Assembly (NCBI RefSeq): GCF_002979655.1
Contig: NZ_PCPG01000005.1
Coordinates: 124,001 to 188,000, forward strand
Source of the DNA: Microbacterium sp. MYb45
Lineage (GTDB): Bacteria > Actinomycetota > Actinomycetes > Actinomycetales > Microbacteriaceae
Length of the DNA stretch: 64,000 nucleotides
Reading direction: 5' to 3'
The position numbers were made by a program, and so were the translations under genes. Position 1 is the first letter of the stretch. Every line of letters starts with the position of its first letter. The notes under the pieces were generated by a model. It was given only the letters and a program-made list of their open reading frames with translations. It searched no databases and was not told where the DNA came from. Positions 51,601 to 59,110 of this stretch are shown here, piece after piece.

Positions 51601-52133
51601 CAGCCCCCGGCACCGAGCTGCGTTCGGTCCAGGGGATCGAACCTGGTCTGCACGTCATCCCCCTGCGGCACCGCGGCAACTCCACGCAGTCGCCCGAGGA
51701 GGCAGCCGAGGTCGTCCGGCTGGTCCGTGACCTGGTCGGTCGCTCCTTCACCGACAACGACGAGTCCCGGTCCACCCGGCCGCTCGTGCCCGCCGACATC
51801 ATCGTGGTCACGCCGTACAACGCACAGCGTCAGCTCGTGCTCGATGCACTCGCGACGGCGGGCTATCACGACGTCCCGGTCGGCACGGTCGACAACTTCC
51901 AGGGCAAGGAGGCGGTCGTCTCGATCACCTCGCTCGCGGCCTCCAGCGGGCGGGACGCTCCGCGCGGCCCGGAGTTCCTTCTGCTGCAGAACCGACTGAA
52001 CGTGGCGATCTCCCGCGCGCAGGTTGTCGCCTACCTGATCCACTCGCCCGCACTGCTCGACGATCTGCCGTACACCCCGGAGGGAGTCGCTCGTCTCAGC
52101 GCGTTCGCCCGTCTGGTCGGCGCGGCGGACTGA
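48663..52133 (+). CDS. TM0106-type RecB-like nuclease fused to SF1 helicase
   Basis: A 1156-residue multidomain protein. The N-terminal ~350 residues resemble TM0106 family RecB-like nucleases, with Cys pairs (Cys23/Cys28, and CGRCATC near residue 230) that could hold a metal or Fe-S cluster. A DEDD/RNase H-like exonuclease follows (DIFFDFEGDPLY near 327, YNRYDCVSTRRLR near 505). The C-terminal half is a UPF1/DNA2-like SF1 helicase: GPPGTGKTYTG near 780, VIDEAGQFS (Walker B), LLLLGDPQQLPQVS and NVAISRAQ (motif VI). It starts GTG 48663 with GGGAG upstream. Probably DNA or RNA end processing; exact role unestablished. Confidence 0.9.
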   Translation: MRIDTQAQRVIWSASDLKAAAECEFAWCRAIDAKLGRVPAVEEPEDATLKRAAELGDVHEQNVLARYIDELGDASVHRIEKVSSVDAEALAAAIDETVAALRSDALVVFQAAFSTDEFVGFADFLRKDDDGRWRVQDSKLARKARVTALMQLAAYVDQLDRLGIPRSDEVDLILGDGTLSTHQVDDLLPLFQVRRARLRALIADRRIADGAAGAPLAWGDDRGDLQIVACGRCATCEEQVLAHRDLLMVARMRPVQRARLRASGIETIDALAEASGPPAGMNIDTFETLRDQARLQLRADAEGRPTYDVHYAPAIHTLPLPSHGDIFFDFEGDPLYTEPAADGEGHWGIDYLFGWVDNADQYSALWAHTFADEKRALETFLDFVNARRIAHPGMHIYHYAPYETSHLVAMAARHGVREGEVDRLLREGVFVDLYPLVLRTVRVGSRSYSIKKLEPLYMGDDVRTSDVQKGDDSIVQYVAARELAAAGEQAGADAVLADLADYNRYDCVSTRRLRNWLIDIARKEGVTPAPPDAADEVIYEPSPRSVALLADAERAVEAGDDGLVHRLAAAAIDYFPREAKSFWVSHFQRLREPVTMWDGTRDVVRVDRPSSTVRRDWSIGEGRRVMSRDVEIRGEVSPGTTLGAGSQPFALYGVPAPFDTEVPSRAVHVPHTVTVAEVLDDGYLITESAVQGQTWDELPLALTPAAPPRVVSLQGAIDEWADAVHAAAPGFPDDAATDILRRIPPRTVSGAPLPAPGDDTVDAIVTGVLDLDHSYLAVQGPPGTGKTYTGSRVIARLVNEHGFKVGVVAQSHAIIETLLERVVADGVAPAQVAKAPKDPDATHSYTAIPKPGMAAFLAEHASEGAVVGGTAWDFSNTQRVDRDGLDLLVIDEAGQFSLASTIAVAAGAKRLLLLGDPQQLPQVSQGAHPEPVDASALGWVMDGDPVVRPEYGYFLARSWRMHPFVAAPVSKLAYAGQLASAPGTELRSVQGIEPGLHVIPLRHRGNSTQSPEEAAEVVRLVRDLVGRSFTDNDESRSTRPLVPADIIVVTPYNAQRQLVLDALATAGYHDVPVGTVDNFQGKEAVVSITSLAASSGRDAPRGPEFLLLQNRLNVAISRAQVVAYLIHSPALLDDLPYTPEGVARLSAFARLVGAAD

Positions 52134-52191
52134 GTGCCCCCGCTTCGACGGGCTCTGTGAGACGACCGCGTCGCGGAGTGCAGTCGGCCGG

Positions 52192-52824
52192 TCAGACCGT
52201 GCCGTAGAGCCGATCGCCGGCGTCGCCGAGCCCGGGCACGATGTACCCCTTCTCGTCGAGACGCTCATCGAGCGCACCCAGCACGAGGGTCACATCGCGG
52301 TCACCGGCCATGGCCTCGATCGCGGCGACGCCCTCCGGTGTGCCCAGCAGGCAGATTGCGGTGACGTCCTTCGCGCCGCGGTCGAACAGGAACTGGATCG
52401 CCGCGGCGAGCGAGCCGCCGGTGGCCAGCATCGGGTCGATCGCGAAGCACTGGCGGTCGCTGAGGTCGTCGGGGAGGCGCTCGGCGTAGGTCGTCGGCTC
52501 GAACGTCGTCTCGTCGCGGACCATGCCGAGGAACCCGACCTCGGCGGTCGGGAGCAGCTTGACGAGGCCCTCGAGCATGCCGAGGCCGGCGCGCAGGATC
52601 GGCACCACGATCGGTCGCGGCTCGGAGATCTTGACGCCCATCGTCTTCGTCACCGGCGTGGTGATCTCGACCGGGCTCACCTTCACGTTGCGGGTCGCCT
52701 CGTACGCGAGCAGCGTGACGAGCTCCTCCGTGAGCTGCCGGAACACCGGCGAAGGGGTGCGCACGTCGCGCAGCACCGAGAGCTTGTGAGTGATGAGAGG
52801 GTGGTCGGCCACGTGAACGCGCAT
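52192..52824 (-). CDS. upp: Uracil phosphoribosyltransferase
   Basis: A 210-residue pyrimidine-salvage enzyme making UMP from uracil and PRPP. The N-terminus [16 protein letters not shown] and the PRPP loop [14 protein letters not shown] are diagnostic, as is [12 protein letters not shown] at the C-terminus (uracil binding). Full length for the family. ATG 52824 is exactly six bases after TACCCT, indicating a leaderless transcript. It diverges from tadA with 80 bases between them. Confidence 0.97.
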   Translation of the reverse strand: MRVHVADHPLITHKLSVLRDVRTPSPVFRQLTEELVTLLAYEATRNVKVSPVEITTPVTKTMGVKISEPRPIVVPILRAGLGMLEGLVKLLPTAEVGFLGMVRDETTFEPTTYAERLPDDLSDRQCFAIDPMLATGGSLAAAIQFLFDRGAKDVTAICLLGTPEGVAAIEAMAGDRDVTLVLGALDERLDEKGYIVPGLGDAGDRLYGTV

Positions 52825-52904
52825 GGATACAGGGTAATGCGCCGCGCCTCCGGGAACGACATCGAGGCACCGGCGGCGGCCGGCGGCTGTCGTAGGCTCG
52901 ACGC

Positions 52905-53360
52905 ATGACCGCTGCCGACGACCTCGCGATGGGGCGTGCGCTCGAGCTCGCTGCCGAGGCCGCGGCAGCGTCGGAGATCCCCGTCGGCGCCGTGGTCCTG
53001 GACCCCGCCGGGCGGATCATCGCCGAGGGGCGCAACACCCGCGAGGCGACGAACGATCCGACCGGGCATGCCGAGATCGAGGCGCTGCGGCGTGCGGCGG
53101 CATCCGTCGGGTCCTGGAATCTCGAGGGGCACACGCTGGTCGTGACCCTTGAGCCGTGCATCATGTGCGCCGGCGCGATCCTGCAGGCACGCGTCGGTCG
53201 GGTGGTCTTCGGTGCCTGGGATGACAAGGCGGGTGCGGCCGGTTCGATGTACGACGTGCTGCGTGATCGGCGGCTGCCCTATCGGGCAGAGGTGATCGGC
53301 GGCATCGAGGCGGAGGCGGCGACGGCACTGCTGCGGACGTTCTTCGAGCAGCGGCGCTGA
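52905..53360 (+). CDS. tadA: tRNA adenosine(34) deaminase TadA
   Basis: A 151-residue zinc deaminase converting adenosine to inosine at the wobble position of tRNA-Arg(ACG). The active site is HAEIEA (His55, Glu57) and PCIMCAG (Cys85, Cys88). The C-terminal GVIGG-like segment and FFEQRR tail match TadA rather than cytidine or guanine deaminases. ATG 52905 is exactly six bases after TAGGCT, so the transcript is leaderless. The upp-tadA divergent arrangement is common in Microbacteriaceae (from memory). Confidence 0.92.
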   Translation: MTAADDLAMGRALELAAEAAAASEIPVGAVVLDPAGRIIAEGRNTREATNDPTGHAEIEALRRAAASVGSWNLEGHTLVVTLEPCIMCAGAILQARVGRVVFGAWDDKAGAAGSMYDVLRDRRLPYRAEVIGGIEAEAATALLRTFFEQRR

Positions 53361-53392
53361 GCCGCCGCCGCAGCGCACGCGTGTCGGGCTCG

Positions 53393-53818
53393 TCAGCCCT
53401 CGGATTCGACGGTCCACCAGGTGACGTCGACGACGCACAGCCCGTCGTCGGTCTCCTGGTAGAAGACGTAGCCGGGGAATTCCACGCCACCGGCCACGCG
53501 CTCCGTAGGCAGGGAGAGGCCGATGTTCCAGCGTGGCTCCAGGGGGACCTGATCCGGCCAGTAGTCCGCCACGAAGCGTTCGGGCTCCTCCGCGGACAGC
53601 CCTTCCCAGTCCGCCGGTTCGCGAAGCTCCGGGTCGTGACCCTCGCACATGTACGAGTCGGCTTCGCCTTCCGTCGCTGCGTCGATCAGGCCCTCGGTAG
53701 TCTCGATCACCCCTGCTCCGTCGTCGCCCCAGAGCATCGTGTTCAGGGAGCAACCGGAGAGCAGGACGGCCAGACCGGCCGCGCCCAGGAGACCGAGGAG
53801 TTTTCCCGCCTGCGTCAT
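53393..53818 (-). CDS. Small exported lipoprotein of unknown function
   Basis: A 141-residue protein with a lipoprotein signal peptide (LAVLLSGC, lipidated Cys23) and an acidic mature domain containing two further Cys residues (SYMCEGHDPEL and DGLCVVDVTWW), possibly a disulfide. No recognised family. It follows the CDF transporter gene with a 14-base gap, so it could share its transcript, but no functional link is evident. Confidence 0.75.
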   Translation of the reverse strand: MTQAGKLLGLLGAAGLAVLLSGCSLNTMLWGDDGAGVIETTEGLIDAATEGEADSYMCEGHDPELREPADWEGLSAEEPERFVADYWPDQVPLEPRWNIGLSLPTERVAGGVEFPGYVFYQETDDGLCVVDVTWWTVESEG

Positions 53819-53832
53819 GTCGGACCCCGTGA

Positions 53833-54804
53833 TCAGTCCGACGACTTCAGCACGAAGACATCGGTCGATGGCTCGGGGTCGATCGCCGGGCGGTACACAT
53901 CCGGCTCGATGTACACGATGCGCGCGACCGGCACGGCGTCGCGGATACGGGCCTCGATCGCGTTGATGTCATCGGCGGCCTCGCGCAGCGGCTTGTCGGC
54001 GTTGAGGGCGATCTTCGCGGCGACCATCAGCTCGTCCGGGCCGAGGTAGAGGGTCTTCATGTGGATGATCTTCTCGATCTCGTCGCCCGCGTTGATGGCA
54101 TCGACGATCCGGTCGTGGTCGGCCTGGGTCGCGCCCTCACCGACCAGCAGGCTCTTGGTCTCGATGCCCAGCACGATCGCGATCAGCACGAGCAGCACAC
54201 CGATCATCACGGTGCCGAATGCGTCGAACACGGGGTTTCCGGTGAGCAGTGTGAGCCCGACGCCGAGCAGAGCGAAGGTGAGACCGGTCAGAGCGCCCAC
54301 ATCTTCGAGCAGCACGACCGGCAGCTCGGGGGCCTTCGAACGGCGCACGAACGACACCCACGACTGCCCCTTCTCCCGCACGAGGTTGCTCTCGCGCACG
54401 GCCGTGCGCAGGGAGAACGACTCCAGCCCGATCGCGACGGCGAGGACGACCAGGGGCAGCCACCACCAGGTCTTGTCCAGCTCGTGCGGGTTCGTGAGCT
54501 TGTCGATGCCCTCGTAGATCGCGAACAGGCCACCGACCGAGAACAGGATGATCGAGACGACGAACGCGTACACGTAGCGTTCCCGGCCGTAGCCGAACGG
54601 GTGTGCGCGGTCGGCCTCCCGCTGGGCCTTGCGTCCGCCGAGCATCAGGAGCAGCTGGTTGCCCGAGTCGGCGACGGAGTGGATGGCCTCGGCGAGCATC
54701 GAGGCGGAGCCGGAGAGGGCCCAGGCGATGAACTTCGCGATGGCGATACCCAGGTTCGCCAGGAACGCCGCGACGATGGCCTTGTTGCCTCCGGATGCAC
54801 TCAT
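53833..54804 (-). CDS. Cation diffusion facilitator family transporter
   Basis: A 323-residue CDF metal exporter. SMLAEAIHSVADSGNQLLLMLG is the CDF signature in the second membrane segment (E-x-x-H-S-x-x-D), and a HPFGYGRERYVYAF loop follows (H-P-x-G-x-G-R). Six hydrophobic segments precede a cytoplasmic domain of about 100 residues with IHMKTLYLGPDELMVAAKI. Substrate is probably Zn2+, Fe2+ or Mn2+. ATG 54804 is exactly six bases after TAGACT. A lipoprotein gene follows closely. Confidence 0.92.
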   Translation of the reverse strand: MSASGGNKAIVAAFLANLGIAIAKFIAWALSGSASMLAEAIHSVADSGNQLLLMLGGRKAQREADRAHPFGYGRERYVYAFVVSIILFSVGGLFAIYEGIDKLTNPHELDKTWWWLPLVVLAVAIGLESFSLRTAVRESNLVREKGQSWVSFVRRSKAPELPVVLLEDVGALTGLTFALLGVGLTLLTGNPVFDAFGTVMIGVLLVLIAIVLGIETKSLLVGEGATQADHDRIVDAINAGDEIEKIIHMKTLYLGPDELMVAAKIALNADKPLREAADDINAIEARIRDAVPVARIVYIEPDVYRPAIDPEPSTDVFVLKSSD

Positions 54805-54863
54805 GGGACGAGTCTAGAACCGCCCGCCCGAGGTTGCGGGAGTGCCCGCCGTAGGATGACGAC

Positions 54864-55703
54864 ATGGCTGACTCGCTTCCTTCTCTCGCTTTTCTCGGTG
54901 CCGGTTCGATGGGCGGTGCGATCCTCCGGGGTGTGGTCGCCTCCGGCATCCGGATCGACGGCGGGATCACCGCCACGAACCGCACCGCGGCGAAGGCCGA
55001 GGCGTTCGCCGGCCTCGACGGGGTCACGAGTATCGCGCTCGCCGAACGGCCGGACGGCAACGCCGAGGCCGCCGCAAGCGCGCGGATCGTGCTGGTCGGC
55101 GTCAAGCCCGCGATGGTGCCCGACCTGCTGCGCGAGATCGCTCCGCACCTGACGGACGACGCGATCGTGGTGAGCGTCGCCGCCGGCGTCACGCTCCAGA
55201 CCTTTGCCGACGTGCTCGGCGCCGACGCCCGCGTCATCCGCTCGATGCCGAACACGCCGTCGACCGTGCGCAAGGGCGTCACGGGTCTCGCTGCCGGTTC
55301 CGCCGCCACGGCCGAGGATCTGGCCCTCGTCCGACGGCTGTTCGAGACCGTCGGCGCGGTCGTCGAGGTTCCGGAGTCGCAGATCGACGCGCTGTCCACG
55401 ATCTCGGGCTCCGGGCCCGCCTACGTGTACCTGCTGATCGAGGAGTTCACGAAGGCCGCTGTCGGCATGGGCTTCGCCGAGGCCGACGCCCGGCTGATGG
55501 TGGAGCAGACCTTCATCGGCGCGACCGCGCTGCTCGACGCGTCGGGGGAGGACCCCGCCGAGCTGCGTCGTCGTGTCACGAGCCCCAAGGGAACCACCGA
55601 GCGTGCGGTCGCCGTTCTGCAGGACGCGCAGCTCGACCGCACCTTCGCGGATGCCGCGGCCGCAGCCCTCGCGCGGGCGAAGGAACTCGCCGCCGGGGCC
55701 TGA
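54864..55703 (+). CDS. proC: Pyrroline-5-carboxylate reductase
   Basis: A 279-residue enzyme of the last step of proline synthesis. The Rossmann motif FLGAGSMGGAI is at residues 9-19, the P5C-binding region is RSMPNTPS, and the C-terminal dimerisation part carries STISGSGPAYVYLLIEEFTKAAVGMG and VTSPKGTTERAV, all diagnostic. ATG 54864 is exactly six bases after TAGGAT, so the transcript is leaderless. A DUF1905 gene follows three bases after the stop. Confidence 0.95.
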   Translation: MADSLPSLAFLGAGSMGGAILRGVVASGIRIDGGITATNRTAAKAEAFAGLDGVTSIALAERPDGNAEAAASARIVLVGVKPAMVPDLLREIAPHLTDDAIVVSVAAGVTLQTFADVLGADARVIRSMPNTPSTVRKGVTGLAAGSAATAEDLALVRRLFETVGAVVEVPESQIDALSTISGSGPAYVYLLIEEFTKAAVGMGFAEADARLMVEQTFIGATALLDASGEDPAELRRRVTSPKGTTERAVAVLQDAQLDRTFADAAAAALARAKELAAGA

Positions 55704-55706
55704 TCC

Positions 55707-55994
55707 ATGCAGCTGCGGATCGAGGGAGTCATCTGGTACTGGCGCGGGCCGGCGCCGTTCCACTTCGTCACCGTGCCGCCTGCCGAGAGCGAGCTGATCC
55801 ACGAGGTCGCGTCGATCGTCACCTACGGGTGGGGGATGATCCCCGCATCCGTCACCATCGGTTCCACCACCGTGACCACGGCCCTCTGGCCGAAGGACGG
55901 CGGCTACATCGTGCCGATCAAGAAGGTGCTCCAGGACCGCGAGGGCCTGGGCGTCGATGACGTGGTCGAACTCGTCCTCGACATCGACGCCTGA
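55707..55994 (+). CDS. DUF1905 domain protein
   Basis: A 95-residue protein matching the DUF1905 family: IEGVIWYWRGPAPFHFVTVP at the start, YGWGMIPASVTIGSTTVTTALWPKDGGYIVPIK in the middle and LGVDDVVELVLDID at the end. Members are small beta-rich proteins of unknown function. It begins three bases after the proC stop, so it is probably translated from the same mRNA. Confidence 0.85.
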   Translation: MQLRIEGVIWYWRGPAPFHFVTVPPAESELIHEVASIVTYGWGMIPASVTIGSTTVTTALWPKDGGYIVPIKKVLQDREGLGVDDVVELVLDIDA

Positions 55995-56009
55995 CCGCCC
56001 GACCTCCGC

Positions 56010-57602
56010 TCAGCTCTCGCTGGAGACCTCGGCGAGAACTTCCGGCCAGCGCCGGTTCAGGATGCTGCCGCCCAGCACCGCCCCGCCCCACAGGGCCGCG
56101 GCGCCGAGCACGACGCCGCAGCCGAGGCTCACCCAGCCGAGCGCAGGATTCCAGATGCCGGCGATGGCGAACCCGAGCGCCGGCGCCCCGAGCACGAGCG
56201 TGATCGGCCCGATGATGATCATCGCCAGCAGCGACTGCACGCCGCCGGACGAGCCACGACCGAGCGGGTTCGCCTCGGGTGCGGGCGCGCGGCCAGGAAG
56301 GAAACTGCCCACCCAGGCCCCGGCGCCTGCCGAGATCGCCGTCAGGCCGAAGGCCGACCCGATGCTTGCGGGGAGCAGGTCCCATCGGCCGGCGATCAGG
56401 CAGGTGGCCGCGCACAGCAGCAGCGTCACGGGGATCGCGATCAGCCCGAATCCGAGCAGTCGCCCTGCCCGATCCGCGGCGCCGCTGACGCCGTTCAGGA
56501 TGTGGGCCGCGACCGCGTCGTTGTCGTAGGCGATCGCCATCTGCACGATCGTGCCGGTGAGGAGCGCGTTGATCGTCGGGATGAGGATGATGGCCGGACC
56601 GAACCCGATGGACTCGTCCTGCAGCCCGTTCATCAGGGAGAGCCCGATGAAGATCGCGGGCAGCAGCAGGAGCATCACGATGTTCACGATCTGCCGGGGG
56701 TCGCGCCGGAAGTATCGCAGCGTGCGGGCGGCGATCGCCCCGACCGGGCTGGCCGGCAGTATCCGGTCGAGCAGCCCGGCCGAGCGCACGCGTCCGCCGC
56801 CGGCGTCCTGGATGGGGGCGACCAGGCGCGCAGCGAGCAGGCCCTGTGCCGCGAACCACAGGGCTGAGACTGTGGCGAGAGCGATGAGCAGCCGGAGCGC
56901 CGCCGTGAGGAAGTCGCCCTGAGCCACGGATCCGGAGACGCCGAAGACGGCGCCCATCGGAGTCCAGGCGGCGATGTCGGCGATGGTCGTGAAGGCTCCG
57001 CCGACATCGTTCACCCGGACCAGCGCGCCGATCCCCACGTTGAGCAGGACACCGGACGAGGAGAGAAGCACCACGCCGACGATCACCACCAGGTCGCGGG
57101 CGCTGCGTCGGGCGAGCCAGCCGGCCAGCACACCGCTCACCACGCGCGCGCCCAGCACGCAGGTGGCCACGGCGACGGGGATCATGATCAGGGCGGTCAG
57201 CAGCGCAGGCAGGCTCACCGACCAGCCGAGGAGCATGAGCAGGAGTGCGACGGTGGTGCCGATGCCGCCCACCGTCGTCGCCCCCGCGACGACGAAGCCC
57301 GGCAGCAGGGAGCTTGCGGTCAGGGGGAGCAACGCGAACCGTTCCGGCGCGAGCGAGTCATCGGCACTGACCAGGATCGACCCGACCCACCAGCCGAGGA
57401 CGATGACGGTGCCCGCCAGCACGATCGCGGTGACGGCGGCGTCAGGGGCGGCGAACCGCAGCGCCACGAGTCCCGCCGTCAGTGCGGCGAGGAATCCGAG
57501 GGCGATCAGTCCGGTGATGATCAGGGTGACGACCATCCAGGGATTGCGCGACAACTGGTGGCGCAGCTGGCGCCAGCGCAGGCTTACGAGGAGCGCAACC
57601 AT
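56010..57602 (-). CDS. Large ABC transporter permease subunit
   Basis: A 530-residue membrane protein with about 12 hydrophobic segments, beginning with a short amphipathic stretch (SLRWRQLRHQLSRNP). Pairing with an ATPase whose gene overlaps it by 19 bases marks it as the permease of an ABC exporter. It is longer than ordinary ABC-2 permeases and looks like the actinobacterial double-length type with a basic linker (RYFRRDPRQIVN) at about residue 300. Substrate unknown. It converges with the DUF1905 gene. Confidence 0.85.
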   Translation of the reverse strand: MVALLVSLRWRQLRHQLSRNPWMVVTLIITGLIALGFLAALTAGLVALRFAAPDAAVTAIVLAGTVIVLGWWVGSILVSADDSLAPERFALLPLTASSLLPGFVVAGATTVGGIGTTVALLLMLLGWSVSLPALLTALIMIPVAVATCVLGARVVSGVLAGWLARRSARDLVVIVGVVLLSSSGVLLNVGIGALVRVNDVGGAFTTIADIAAWTPMGAVFGVSGSVAQGDFLTAALRLLIALATVSALWFAAQGLLAARLVAPIQDAGGGRVRSAGLLDRILPASPVGAIAARTLRYFRRDPRQIVNIVMLLLLPAIFIGLSLMNGLQDESIGFGPAIILIPTINALLTGTIVQMAIAYDNDAVAAHILNGVSGAADRAGRLLGFGLIAIPVTLLLCAATCLIAGRWDLLPASIGSAFGLTAISAGAGAWVGSFLPGRAPAPEANPLGRGSSGGVQSLLAMIIIGPITLVLGAPALGFAIAGIWNPALGWVSLGCGVVLGAAALWGGAVLGGSILNRRWPEVLAEVSSES

Positions 57603-58360
57603 GCGAGCGTCTCCGTCCCGAGGTCATGCGCCCCCACCAGGGCGAGGAACCGCTGCTGCAGCGACAGTCCGGCGCGCACCTCGTCGAGAGTGCCGTTCGC
57701 GAGCAGGCGTCCCTCGGCGACGATCGCGACCCGATCGCACATCGACTCGACGAGCTCCATCACGTGGCTGGACAGCACCACGGTGCCGCCGCCGTCGACG
57801 AACGCCCGGAGGATCTGCCGGATCGTCTCGCCGGACACCGGGTCGACGGCTTCGAGCGGCTCGTCGAGGATCAACAGACGAGGTGCATGGATCAGCGCGC
57901 ACGCCAGGCCGATCTTCTTGCGCATGCCCGCCGAGTAGTCGACCACGAGCCGGTCCCGAGCATCGGTGAGGCCGAGTGCGGCGAGGAGCTCGTCACTGCG
58001 CGAGACCACCTCGGCTTCGGCCATGCCGCGCAGCAACCCGGTGTAGCGCAGCAGCTCGGCACCGGTGAGGCGGTCGAGCATGCGGATGCCGTCGGGGAGC
58101 ACGCCCATCCGGGCCTTCGCGTCGGCGGGGTTCTGCCATACGTCCGCGCCCAGCACCCACGCGGCGCCGGCATCCGGCCGCAGCAGACCCGTGGTCATGG
58201 CGAGCGTCGTGGTCTTGCCCGCGCCGTTGGGGCCGAGGAGCCCGAGCATGGATCCGGCCGGCACATCGAGGGAGAGGTCATCGACCGCGATCTTCTGCCC
58301 GAATTGCTTGCGGAGCCCGCGGAGGGCGAGGACGGGAGGGGCCGCTGCGTTGTCGGTCAT
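57584..58360 (-). CDS. ABC transporter ATPase
   Basis: A 258-residue ATPase with Walker A GPNGAGKTT, signature YSAGMRKKIGLACALIHAP (SAGM in place of SGGQ, a variant seen in exporters of this kind) and Walker B LLILDEPLEAVDP, then VLSSHVMELVE with the switch His. The start is ATG 58360; the in-frame ATG 58369 is an alternative. It overlaps the downstream permease by 19 bases, forming an ATPase-permease pair. The altered signature loop deserves note but is not proof of altered function. Confidence 0.9.
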   Translation of the reverse strand: MTDNAAAPPVLALRGLRKQFGQKIAVDDLSLDVPAGSMLGLLGPNGAGKTTTLAMTTGLLRPDAGAAWVLGADVWQNPADAKARMGVLPDGIRMLDRLTGAELLRYTGLLRGMAEAEVVSRSDELLAALGLTDARDRLVVDYSAGMRKKIGLACALIHAPRLLILDEPLEAVDPVSGETIRQILRAFVDGGGTVVLSSHVMELVESMCDRVAIVAEGRLLANGTLDEVRAGLSLQQRFLALVGAHDLGTETLAWLRSS

Positions 58361-58438
58361 GCATCCCATCCCACCACGGCCGTGCACGACGATGCATCCG
58401 CCGTGAGGGGGAGTCGAGGTATCCGGACGTGTCCGAGG

Positions 58439-59110
58439 TCAGCGGTCGAGGCCGGCGAAGCGTTCGATGTCGCTGTTGGTGCCGGACACGATGATGAGGT
58501 CGTGGTTCGTGACGATGGTGTTCGCCTCGGCGTAGCGGAACGGCTTGCCGGGACTCTTCACACCGACGACCGTGACCTTGTACTTCGAGCGCACGCCCGA
58601 CTCGTTCAGGCCGACGCCGCGGATGAACTTCGGCGGGTACATCTTGGCGAGGACGAAGTCGTCGTCGAAGCGGATGAAGTCGAGCATCCGCCCGCTCACG
58701 AGGTGCGCCACGCGCTCGCCGGCCTCGCGCTCGGGGTAGATGACGTGGTTCGCACCGACACGGGCGAGGATCTTGCCGTGGGACTGCGAGACCGCCTTGG
58801 CCCAGATCTGCGGCACCTTCAGGTCGACGAGGTTCGCGGTGATCAGCACGGACGCCTCGATCGAGGACCCGACCGCGACGACGGCGACCTGGAAGTCCTG
58901 GGCGCCGACCTGGCGGAGGGCGTCGATGTTCTTCGCGTCGGCCTGCACCGTGTGGGTGACGCGGTCGGACCACTTCTGCACGAGTTCGAGGTTGTCGTCG
59001 ATCGCGAGCACCTCGCGGTCAAGGCGGTCGAGCTCTCCGGCGCAGGCAGCGCCGAACCGGCCGAGACCGATGACGAGGACGGGAGCGTCGCCCCGGAGGA
59101 CTTCAACCAA
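58439..59110 (-). CDS. ktrA: Potassium uptake regulatory subunit (TrkA/KtrA)
   Basis: A 223-residue cytoplasmic RCK protein. The nucleotide-binding Rossmann motif VIGLGRFG is at residues 13-20, with Asp at the end of beta-2 (LAIDDNLE), and the TrkA_C domain occupies about 140-223. It gates the TrkH/KtrB-like channel encoded directly upstream. TTG 59110 overlaps that gene's 3' end by eight bases, so the pair is coupled. The single-RCK size is that of KtrA rather than the double-length TrkA of E. coli. Confidence 0.9.
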   Translation of the reverse strand: MVEVLRGDAPVLVIGLGRFGAACAGELDRLDREVLAIDDNLELVQKWSDRVTHTVQADAKNIDALRQVGAQDFQVAVVAVGSSIEASVLITANLVDLKVPQIWAKAVSQSHGKILARVGANHVIYPEREAGERVAHLVSGRMLDFIRFDDDFVLAKMYPPKFIRGVGLNESGVRSKYKVTVVGVKSPGKPFRYAEANTIVTNHDLIIVSGTNSDIERFAGLDR

